The translations under genes were made by a program, and so were the position numbers. Below, piece by piece: positions 54,136 through 63,446 of a stretch of 64,000 nt of DNA (positions within the stretch are counted from its first letter, which is position 1; each line of letters opens with the position of its first letter). The notes under the pieces were generated by a model, which saw nothing but the letters and a program-made list of their open reading frames with translations, did not search any database and was not told the origin of the DNA. This DNA is from Capronia americana (lineage: Eukaryota; Ascomycota; Eurotiomycetes; Chaetothyriales; Herpotrichiellaceae), in NCBI GenBank assembly GCA_016110215.1, contig JADWQD010000009.1, forward strand, positions 1,490,093 through 1,554,092, given 5' to 3'.

Positions 54136-55175
54136 CTTAGCAGTTCAAAAGGAATGTTGTGCTTCTGAAGGTGATGATGACAAGACTGTAAATCGTTCAA
54201 GCATATACTTCGAGCTATCATTGGCCCCACATACTGTAGTTCTATGCGCAGCGGCTTGGTCACATCCAGGTCGTAATAGGGTGTCCTGAAATGTGCAAAG
54301 CTATCACGAGAGGCATTGCGAACGGCGGGCATTTCACCCCAGCTGTACCACAGTCATGCTAGAGAATGATTGGTGAAGAGATAGAATGGATATTTATTCC
54401 GGGCTGGTGTCATGACTGTGGAACACCCGATCAATGAAGGACTTCGCGAATTGAATTGATTGTAAAGACTTGCAGGAGAGGAAGACGACGAAATGAAGAC
54501 GCATTGTGGCGGGCGTCTTTGCACGCAGCAGGGAGCCAGTGACCCGCTAACTTAGTTGGGGAAGTCCGACAGTTACCAGATCAGGACTAGTAACCCCACA
54601 GCCTCGGCGCGTCAAGGGCGCGTCCTTCCATCGGCTGCGCTTCAGGCGAGTCTTTTGGAGCAGAGAGACCCTACCAGTTAGTCTGGCAGCGGAATCTTGA
54701 CGGTTGGGCTTCATTATCTTGGATCCCGAGACAGGACACACATCTTCACCGTATCTGTAGGTCCTTGGATTATTACCTATCCAGGACCACTGTAACGTTC
54801 GTTCCAAGACTCTACCTCATCGTGTCCCCCTTTCCGACGCGAAGCTGGAGAAGCATCGTGATACAGTCGTGCGAGCCACTTTGACATTGATCTTGCTCCA
54901 TGTTTCTGATCCTGCAGAAACAGTACGAAATTCCGGGGTGCCTTGGCTTACCTGGCTGGGTGATGCCCCACATGCCCCAGGTTTCGTATGAGGATGACGA
55001 TACTCCATACTCGTACGCTCTTGTTAGACCGCGACTAGTTGCTGTGTCGATAATATGAGAATCATCTCTCGCGACCACTCACATCTGGTAGACTATCAAA
55101 GCCTCAGTTATTTCGAAAAGTGCCAACAATTCTAGAGTTAATTGCCTTGAATAGATCCTGTCAACTCACGTCATC
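54136..55175. promoter_or_regulatory. Divergent promoter of dioxygenase and NmrA-like gene
   Basis: About 1 kb between two outward start codons. It contains CCCC/GGGG-bearing stretches (for example ATGCCCCACATGCCCCAG at about 54962-54979), which resemble sites expected for an ADR1-like regulator. No coding frame is convincing. Confidence 0.5.
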
Positions 55176-56393
55176 ATGCCAAAGTTGGTCCTCGTCACGG
55201 GTGCCACCGGGAACCAAGGTGAGATGGGTGTCTGCGCAATGGTATGAACGACTGCTGATCGTTCACAGGTGGTTCAGTTGCAAAGCTGCTCTTGCAATAT
55301 CCAGAACAATATACAGTGAGATGCCTCACGCGCAACAACGGGTCGAAAGCCGCGCGCGCGCTTGCAGAGTCAGGTGCCGAAGTCGTACAAGGCAACCTCT
55401 CGGACCCGTCAACCCTTCCTGCGGCGGTCAAAGGATGCTGGGGAGTGTTTGCGGTCACTAACTTCTACGATGCTGTATAGCCCTGTTAGCCATTCCCACT
55501 CGGAAGCGCCTCAAACTCACTCTTGACAGGCCATCATCGACGATCCAATGAGCGAGGAACAGCAGGGCCGCAATCTTGCAAAGGCCGCGCACGATGCTGG
55601 CACGGTAGAATGTTTCATCTGGAGTACCATGCCCAGCTCCCACGCGTTGTCCGGCGGCAAGTTTTTCACCCGACTTTATGAAGGTAAGGGAACCAAACCA
55701 CACACCGTTCCAGCCCAGTCGAGGTCTAACTGATCTCGGTGCTCTAGGCAAGCATCTCGTTGATGGCTACATTCGCGAACTCGGTCTACACGGGACTTTT
55801 CTGTACACGGGCAACTTCTACGAGAATATGGTGCTGCGAGGACATATGTCATACAATAAAGAGACCGACACCATCATTTTCAAGCAGCCAATCATCGCGC
55901 CGGACGCTCAGCGTAGGTCATCCGACAGAACACAATCCCCCCAGACGCAGACTGACATGTTGCACAGTTACGATGCTGTATGTTGAGAAAGACCTCTCGG
56001 CGATCGTCAAGGCGATTTTCGATCAGTGGGACGAAAGGAAAGCCGAGTTGGACGGCGCCTACCTACAGGCCAGCAATGCAAGAGTCACGCCAAACGACAT
56101 TGTGGCAGCGGCCAAAAAGGGTAAGTATTCTGGTGCCATCTCCCAAAGAATCGTCAGGCGGCTAATTTCATAACATTGCAGTGTCCGGCAAGAACGTTGA
56201 ATACGTGGTGCTGCCGACTACAGGTGTGCCGGAAAGGGATATCATGTTCCGATTCTACAACGACGTCGGGATGCATCCAGGCGTGTCGCTACCAGATCCG
56301 CAAGTGGTGAAGCTGGGCGTCAAGTTCCACGACGCCGAAGACTACATACGGGAGAGGCTTTTGCCCCATCTTGGGCTTGTACCGGTCAAGTAG
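55176..56393 (+). CDS. NmrA-like NAD(P)-binding protein
   Basis: Six exons: 55176-55218, 55269-55474, 55530-55683, 55748-55912, 55968-56120 and 56182-56393, all consistent in phase, giving 310 aa. The Rossmann motif is VTGATGNQGG, split by the first intron. It is followed by VRCLTRNNGSKAARALAESG, FAVTNFYDA and the FIWSTMPSSHALSGGKF region. The Tyr-Lys catalytic pair of classical SDR enzymes is absent, as in NmrA and HSCARG, which sense NADP/NADPH redox state and bind GATA-type regulators. Some relatives act as quinone or isoflavone reductases. In this cluster it may serve as redox sensor or as an accessory reductase; the sequence does not decide. Cytosolic. Confidence 0.87.
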
Positions 56394-57005
56394 CGATAGA
56401 TTTTCTCGTTGATTAAAAGGAGAAGATATGACTGTGGATTGTCTTGTTCAATAGGTGAGGAGAAGATGATGATGCTGTAATTAATTATTTGATGCCAGTG
56501 TCTGGACGTGCATGGTGCTCTCGAATCTCTGTGTAATGTGTTGCGCATTGTGTAGGGCTGCACTCAATAAATGAACGTCAAGACTATGTGAGGTACCGTT
56601 GAGATTCAAGTCAAGGTAACAGACGAAGCAGTGAGCCTGCTACCACTCTGACCTCATTTGGTTAAGGAATTACCTCGTACTGGGCTACGGACTGTTCCGC
56701 GTCAAGCGGGCCGGATCAATGATTTCCCCCACCCGGTGCTACGTACTCCGCACTCCGCACGGAGTACCGAGTATTCCAGATTCAATTCACTATCAATCCC
56801 GTATGAACTGAACGCGTCCCACATGTTTTGCGGTCCCCCACTTTGGGGTGATAGCTCACCTAATTTGGCCGTCGCTGGCGGTGTCTCGCCGTAGCAGGCA
56901 CCTTCGAACAGGAGACACTCTTTCAATTGTTGCTTACAGGCCCATTCCGTCTTTGTTGACTTTGCATGCTGTTCTCAAACGCGTACCAAATTGGCACCGA
57001 CCAGC
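56394..57005. other. Intergenic region
   Basis: The 3' flank of the NmrA-like gene and the promoter of the lyase. It contains a small inverted repeat CCCCACTTTGGGG (56836-56848) and a cluster of ACTCCGCAC-type repeats near 56748-56762. No gene is seen. Confidence 0.5.
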
Positions 57006-58532
57006 ATGATTCCGTTCAGACTGCACGTCAAGCTCAGCACTTCCAAGTTCCGACAATTGCGGCAGGGACCGGTGCTGGCGAAATCCCGTAGACAGATGTC
57101 GGGAGTGAGTGCCATCGACTCTCGGGTTTTCCGCAATCTTTTTGGGACGGATCAGATCCGCAAGGTAGGTGACTGAAGCACGAGTCAATGATAAAATACG
57201 TTCCTATTGTGAAACAACATTGGGCTAATTTGGTCCGGCGCCCAGGTTTTCAGCGACACGGCATATCTCGAAAGATGTGTCGAGGTCGAAGTAGCGCTTG
57301 CGAAAGCTCAAGCCAGAGCGAATGTCATTCCACAAGATGCCGCAGACGAGATAGCGAGCAAAGCCCTCGCCTCGTCGCTTGACCTGACCCGTCTCAGTGA
57401 TGAAACCGAGATTGTAGGCTATCCGATCCTGCCGCTAATTCGACAACTTGCTACCATGTGTGGGGATTACGCCGGCAAGTATCTGCACTGGGGAGCCACG
57501 ACCCAGGATATCATGGACACGGCGTCGATATTGCAGATCCGATCGGGCTTGTCAATCGTTGAAACCAAACTTGAGGAGGTCATCAAGGCCACGGAGAGTC
57601 TCGCTGAGAAGTACAAAGCCACGCCGATGGCAGGCCGAACACACTTGCAGCACGCACTTCCGGTGACGTTCGGTTACAAATGCGCGGTATGGCTTTCAAG
57701 CCTGTATCGACACCGCGAGAGGCTCGCACAGCTGCGGTCGCGCGCCTTGATGGTGCAGTATGGTGGCGCGGCCGGTACTCTGGCTTCACTTGGGACCGGA
57801 GAAGCAGGATTGGTTGTGAGAAAGGAGCTAGCCAAGGAGCTTGGTCTGGTAGATCCTCCCATCTCGTGGCACGTCGCAAGAGATGGCATCGCCGAGACAC
57901 TCAATCTGCTGGCGTTGGTCGGTGGGAGCATTGGGAAAATCGCACTCGATCTCATGATAATGTGCTCGAACGAATTCGGAGAAGTCGCCGAACCGTTCGT
58001 GCCCCATCGCGGTGCCTCATCGACCATGCCACAGAAGCGCAACCCGATCTCCAGCGAGCTGATGCTGGCGGCCTCCAAAGTCCTGAGATCGAATGCGAGT
58101 TTGGGGCTGGACGCCATGATCTCGGACTTTGAGCGCGCTTCTGGGCCCTGGCATCTCGAGTGGGTAGCCGTGCCCGAGAGCTTTACCGTGGCGGTCGGAG
58201 CTCTGCACCAGGCGGCATTCGCTCTGTCTGGCCTCGTGGTCGACGATAAGCAAATGTTGGCAAATCTGAATTCGACTGCAGGCCTCATAGTCGGGGAGGC
58301 TGTCATGATGGGTCTTGCACCACATGTGGGCCGACAAAAGGCGCATGACGCCGTGTACGAAGCGTGCCAGGAGGCAGTTCAGAACAAGGTTTCTTTGCTT
58401 GAGGCTTTGTGCCATAGCAAGGATATTGTGGACGCAATGGGCATGGATGAGCTGACGAAACTGTGCGATCCAGTTAACTACCTAGGATCGTCGACTCGCA
58501 TGGTCGAGGATGTCCTTGCGCTGAAGAAGTAG
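57006..58532 (+). CDS. PcaB-like lyase (3-carboxy-cis,cis-muconate cycloisomerase family)
   Basis: Two exons: 57006-57164 and 57246-58532. The intron starts GTAGGT and ends CCCAG. Product 481 aa. A member of the fumarase/aspartase/adenylosuccinate-lyase superfamily: LHWGATTQDIMDTA (substrate His region), AGRTHLQHALPVTFGYK, and the signature loop GASSTMPQKRNPISSE. Among family members the TTQDxMDT and THxQxALPxTFG wording fits bacterial-type 3-carboxymuconate cycloisomerase (PcaB) rather than ADSL. Fungi normally use an unrelated beta-propeller enzyme for this step, so a PcaB-like enzyme here is notable. The first 30 residues are basic and Ser/Arg-rich, possibly a mitochondrial targeting signal, or translation may begin at the internal MSGVSAID. 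The role in a hydroxyquinol pathway is uncertain. Confidence 0.85.
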
Positions 58533-58761
58533 CACCACATCACTTAGTCATTCCGCGGTTCTTGCATCTCTGTTATTGTAGACAATGAGACTGTGGTATA
58601 GAGAAACCGAAGCTGCTAATAGTAGACAAGATACCATCTGGTCCATATCCGATGGAAGCCAAACTTATGAACTGGAGCTGTTTCATGTCATCTTTCAAAT
58701 CCTTCGGTGCCTGGACGAGGCAGACCCTCCTCGTTCGGCCGGTTGATGCTGCTTTCTATAA

Positions 58762-60643
58762 CTAGAATGTCTTCAGATCGTCGGCAACAGTAAACGCAGC
58801 GGCTGTCTTGCTTCTGATCTCATCCACGGTGGTTCCTTCGGCCCGCTCGATCAACTTGAGGCCATCCAGTCGGACATCGAACACGGCAAGGTCTGTGATG
58901 ATTCGGGACACGCATCGCTTTCCGGTCAATGGGAAAGTGCAGACTGCGCAGCTGTCAATATCTCCTCCGCTGTACGTAGCGCAGTGTACGGGGCTGGAAC
59001 TCACCGGGGAGGATCTTGGGGTTTCCTTTCTTGTCCACGTGGTCCTAATAATGATCGGTCTCAGTCTCTGGAATCTGCACATGTTGAAGAAAAGCCAGCC
59101 ACGTACCATGAGAACGACGACCTTGGTCTCTTGTGGGTTCGCCACTAGATCCATCGCGCCACCGATCCCCTTCACCTTTCCTGGAAGCATGAAGTTTGCC
59201 AGATCTGCACCTTTTAGTCCCTTTCCGATTCAGCTTGGTTTTCTGAACGTACCTCCGTTTGCGCTGACCTGGAGTGCTCCAAGCATGGTCAAGTTAATTT
59301 TCCCAGCTCTGATCATCCCGAAGCTTTCATGACTCCCAAAGACGGACGCTCCCGGGTTCAGGGTGATGGTTTCTTTGCCTGGATTGATGAGATCAGGGTC
59401 CGCTTGCCCAGGATCGGGATATCTGCCCATTCCAAGTATGCCGTTTTCCGATTGAAGCACGACTTCGACGCCTTCAGGAACAAAGTCCGGTGCTAGCAGA
59501 GGCATGCCGATGCCGAGATTGACATACATGCCATCCTTTAGCTCCTGAGCCGCTCGCTTCACAATGCGCTCTCTTCGAGCCGATGCCTCAGCCACTGACA
59601 CGTCAGTATAATCATCGTCGAATGGCTCGCACCATGGACTCACCTTGTTGCAACTTCTCCTCCGGGCTTTTGGCAAACGTGAACTTCTCAATTTCCTTGG
59701 GCACCGTCGCTTTTATGACCCTGTCGACATAGATTCCTTGCAGGTGGATGTCCTCTGGGGCAATTTCTCCGGCCTCGACGAGATGGTCCGCCTCGACGAT
59801 TGTCAGCTTTGCATTTTTGCCCATGACCTCGTTGAAATTGTTCTGCGCCTTTCGAAATCTGCAGTTCCCCATCCGATCCGCCTTGTCAACCCTGATCAAT
59901 GCGACGTCTCCGAAGATCGATTCTTCCAACAGATACTGCTTACCTCGGAAACTTCGTGTCTCGCGAGGTTTGGACATGACATCGATGGAGCCGTCCCGCT
60001 TGTATCTCACTGGGAGCTCTCCTGTCTGCACTGTAACGGAACAAAGAGTAAGCCTCCTTCCCGTCTTGAAGACGAATACCATCATGTTTCTTACCTATAC
60101 TTCCATATGCAGCTGGTGTGTAAAATGCAGGTACACCGGCTGCTCCGGCTGCGCATCTCTCTGCCATTGTTCCTTGTGGCGTGAGCTCTAAGGAAAGCTC
60201 GCCAGACAAATACATGGACTCGAATTTCTTGTTCTCTCCAATATACGAGGCCACCATCTTGCCGATCTGCTTCGTGTCTAGGAGTTGACCTGTGCATATC
60301 ATCAATACCGCGTTCCAACTTCGATTTCCATACGATCTTGCTGACCAAGTCCTATTCCCGGCATTCCAGCATTATTGGACACCACCGTGAGATCCTTGAT
60401 TTCCGCGTGGTCGCGAAGGGCGTTGATCAGTGTCATCGGTACGCCCGAGAGTCCAAACCCGCCGACGAGGACTGTGTCACCACTCCTAATGTCAGCAACT
60501 GCATCTGAGGGCGAAGCAACGAATTTGTTGATCCGGAGTCGGGCATGGCTGTTGGAAAACGGGCGAGTTTGAGGAGTAAGGACTGGTAATGGTTTTCTCG
60601 TGCCTCGATGGCAATGTAGGAGGAGGATCTGTAGTTTCGACAT
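58762..60643 (-). CDS. SCOT-type CoA-transferase (probably 3-oxoadipate CoA-transferase)
   Basis: Seven exons: 60346-60643, 60095-60289, 59644-60030, 59253-59594, 59107-59210, 59005-59044 and 58762-58943, phases consistent, 515 aa. This is the fused alpha-beta succinyl-CoA:3-oxoacid CoA-transferase. The alpha half has VLVGGFGLSGVP, VVSNNAGMPGIGLGQL, ELSLELTPQGTMAERCAAGA and VPAFYTPAAYGS. The beta half has AAQELKDGMYVNLGIGMP and VVLQSENGILGMG, whose Glu is the catalytic residue that forms the CoA thioester. The N-terminus (LLLHCHRGTRKPLPV) is basic with no acidic residues, fitting a mitochondrial presequence. SCOT itself activates acetoacetate; given the cluster, transfer of CoA from succinyl-CoA to 3-oxoadipate is the likely reaction. 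Divergent from the class III CoA-transferase. Confidence 0.92.
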
Positions 60644-61135
60644 CGTGGCTCAGCAGTGAAATTCGATATTCATTTAGCAACCAGAGGACTTCACCTTCAT
60701 AAATCAGTCCAAGGCACCGAGGATTTCCTCTTCACTGATCTCACATGCAAGGACATGAGCTTTTGCCAGTCTGTCCCAAGAGTGGACTCTCCCACCTGAA
60801 TCTTAGGCACCGAGTTAGGTGCTTTCGGGGCCCGGGGGCCCCACCTACAATCCTCCTTAGGCACCTCTGGCGCCTAGAAACCCGCTGGTGCAGGCCGCCT
60901 ACGGAAGCAACAGCTCGTTAATTTCCAGATTCGACGATGAACCCACATAACGAAACCCTACGTGCAGTTGTCAGAAAGAGCATATTGCACGGTCAGTTCG
61001 CATTCACAAAGATGCTTGCCCAGCTACAGGAAGAGAGTGTCTTTGGATGCCGTGCGAGAAGCCTCTCTATTGTCTGTTTGAATCCACCCTGAGCCAGCTG
61101 GCATAATTGTCTTCCTTTGGAGAGAAATCTCCAGC
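60644..61135. promoter_or_regulatory. Divergent promoter of the two CoA-transferase genes
   Basis: 492 bases between outward start codons. It contains a G/C-rich element (GGGGCCCGGGGGCCCC, 60827-60842) flanked by two copies of CTTAGGCACC (60802-60811 and 60856-60865). Confidence 0.55.
60802..60865. repeat. CTTAGGCACC direct repeats around a G/C-rich core
   Basis: Two identical decamers 54 bases apart bracket GGGGCCCGGGGGCCCC. GCACC/GGTGC also form an inverted pair (60807-60811 and 60818-60822). A candidate regulatory element. Confidence 0.6.
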
Positions 61136-62775
61136 ATGGTCCCCGTCACCGTTGCTGGAAGACAACTTTCACGATTGACCTCTAGAGCGAGGTCTTCTCC
61201 TTCCCGAAGACTGGGGACTTTGTCGTCCGAGAAGAACCTCCCCTTGCAGGGAATCAAGGTCGTAGATCTTACTCGCGTTCTGGCTGGAGTGAGTTGCTGC
61301 CGTCATTTGTTGTTGCATTTGCTGACACGTTCGCAGCCCTACTGCACACAAATTCTTGGAGACCTTGGGTGAGTGCATCCGATACGTCCGATTTTCTCCT
61401 CCGTACTGATGTCCCAAACGTGCCGATATCACCAAGATCGAACACCCTGTCCGCGGCGACGACACGCGGCAATGGGGCCCTCCTTACGCGCCTTACCTCG
61501 ATGATAGGAGCGGCCCTGGAGAAAGTGCATATTACCTCTCCGTAAGATCAGTCGGTGGGTGGTAGGTTTGAAAGTTGAGCTGACATGGAATTCAAGGTCA
61601 ATCGCAATAAGAAGTCTTTGGGAGTGTCATTCCAGCATCCAGAGGGGGCTGAGATCATCCGAGAACTTGCACAAACCGCCGACGTTTTTGTGGAGAACTT
61701 CTTGCCCGGGACACTGAAGAAATACGGACTGGATTTTGCGACTCTGCAAAAGACGAATCCACGGCTGATATACGCGAGCATAACGGGCTACGGTCAATAC
61801 GGCCCATACAGTGACAGGGCTGGATATGATGTGATGGTGGAAGCGTGAGTTTGTTTTGAATTACCTTGGTCTTCTTACGCGGCAAGGGCTCACTCTGTCG
61901 ACAGAGAGATGGGATTGATGCACATTACCGGTACGAGAGACGGACCACCGGTCAAGGTCGGCTGCGCAGTCACAGATTTGACCACGGGCATGTACGCTTG
62001 CAACAGCATTATGGCGGCCCTTCTCGAGCGACACAACTCGAACCAAGGTCAGCATCTGGACGTGTGTCTAAGCGATTGTCAGGTCGCCACGTTATCGAAC
62101 ATGGCCGAATCCGTCCTTATTTCGAAGAAGAGGGACAGTGGCAGATGGGGCACCGCACATCGTATGGCCGTCCCAGTGCCGTTTCTTTCCTTTCTTCTGC
62201 TGACTTTGTTTTAGCCTCTGTAGTGCCTTATCGAGCCTTCCAAACGTCTGACGGAGATGTTCTCTTCGGCGGTGGCAATGATCGGCTATTCGGAATCCTA
62301 TGCACAGGGCTGGGGAAACAGGAATGGGCCAGTGATGAGCGTTTCGCTACCAATGCTGCAAGAGTTGCAAATCGAGGTGTCTTGGAACCGGCCATCGAGG
62401 AGATCACGAAGCAGAAGACGACGCAAGAGTGGCTGGACATCTTCGAGGGCACGGGTCTTCCGTACGCCAAAGTCAACGATTTGATGGACACCCTCGATCA
62501 CAAGCACGGTAAGTGTCCCAAGATTTCCTGCAGAAATTCAAGCTCATCCGTGTTCAATCACAGTTCGGGCCCGAGGTATGGTTGTCTCGATTGACCACCC
62601 GAGCTGCGGTGCGATGGACCTGGTCAATACGCCGGTCAAATATTCCCGGTCCAAGCCTTCGATACGATCGCCACCACCCTTACTGGGACAGCATACGGAC
62701 GAGATTCTCAGTGCTACGCTGGGCTTTGCCCCTTCGAAGATCCGTGGTTTAAGAGCCCTTGGGGCAGTCGGCTGA
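61136..62775 (+). CDS. Class III CoA-transferase (CaiB/BaiF family), splice site damaged
   Basis: Seven exons: 61136-61288, 61337-61368, 61421-61541, 61597-61844, 61905-62161, 62215-62508 and 62564-62775, 438 aa. Family motifs: GIKVVDLTRVLAGPYCTQIL, NRNKKSLGVSF, FVENFLPGTLKKYGLDF, ASITGYGQYGPYSDRAGYD and the likely catalytic Asp in GCAVTDLTTG. Similar to succinyl-CoA:glutarate or formyl-CoA-type transferases. The N-terminus is basic and Ser-rich, fitting mitochondria. Odd point: to continue in frame from exon 2 (LGDLG) to ADITKIEHPV, the acceptor must fall at AAACG|TGCC, which lacks AG. No alternative AG restores the frame with the conserved residues, so the allele may be broken or the base missing. 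Confidence 0.8.
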
Positions 62776-63446
62776 GGAGGAGACATGGAAAGCCTTGTTC
62801 GCAGCAACTTATTCGATTCCTCGACATGCGCTCATCTCCTGGCTTGCCAAGTGCCATTGCATGGCGAAATTTGCAAGGTAGGTCAATACAGTACCAGTCG
62901 GGCAAGATACGTGGCAGGAACAGCGGTCCTAAAGCCATGGTCAGTGATAGATTTATGTGGCATGATGGAATCATACAAGACGGAACTCGCGGGACCCTAG
63001 ACATGTACAAAATAGGTTACCAGGTAATCACGGTGGTTTAACACTCGGTGCCAACGCTCAGACCGACCGCCATCACATCGATGTGGGGCCATATCTAGAT
63101 ACAGCGCAGTAATACCAAGTGACTGCTACCTTCCGCGGGCGATAGAATAAGCCTGTTTGTTCATAGAGAGCAGCAATAGATAGGAAATTAGAAACCCCCC
63201 TGTCATGTTTCTATTTCCGCCAGGCCATCTCCCCACATTTGGCTGGCAGTCATCCGAGTAATCACCTCCAGTGTATCGGGTAGGACCTCTAGTCCAGAGG
63301 CCCGGCAGACACTCCGTACGTGAGCAGTGATGAAAACTGAACTCCAGACTCCAACCTTGCTCGATTGTTTCCTCTTGGTTTCGAGCGTCATTCCTTGATT
63401 GCTTCCTCTCGATATTGAGCGTCATTCCTTGATCCTCGCAAGAGCC
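62776..63446. promoter_or_regulatory. Intergenic region, carrier promoter
   Basis: The 3' flank of the class III CoA-transferase and the promoter of the carrier. Two copies of GAGCGTCATTCCTTGAT lie at 63383-63399 and 63417-63433, just before the carrier start. Confidence 0.55.
63366..63433. repeat. Two imperfect 34-base direct repeats upstream of the carrier
   Basis: A perfect 17-base core GAGCGTCATTCCTTGAT occurs twice, 34 bases apart, each preceded by a TTCCTCT-containing stretch. The second copy ends 13 bases before the carrier ATG. Confidence 0.85.

Noticed and set aside
60290..60345. Alternative donor GTATGG in the first intron of the CoA-transferase
   Set aside because: It would insert extra residues (QDR) into the conserved GIGLGQLLDTKQ junction. 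The GTCAGC donor gives the family-standard length.
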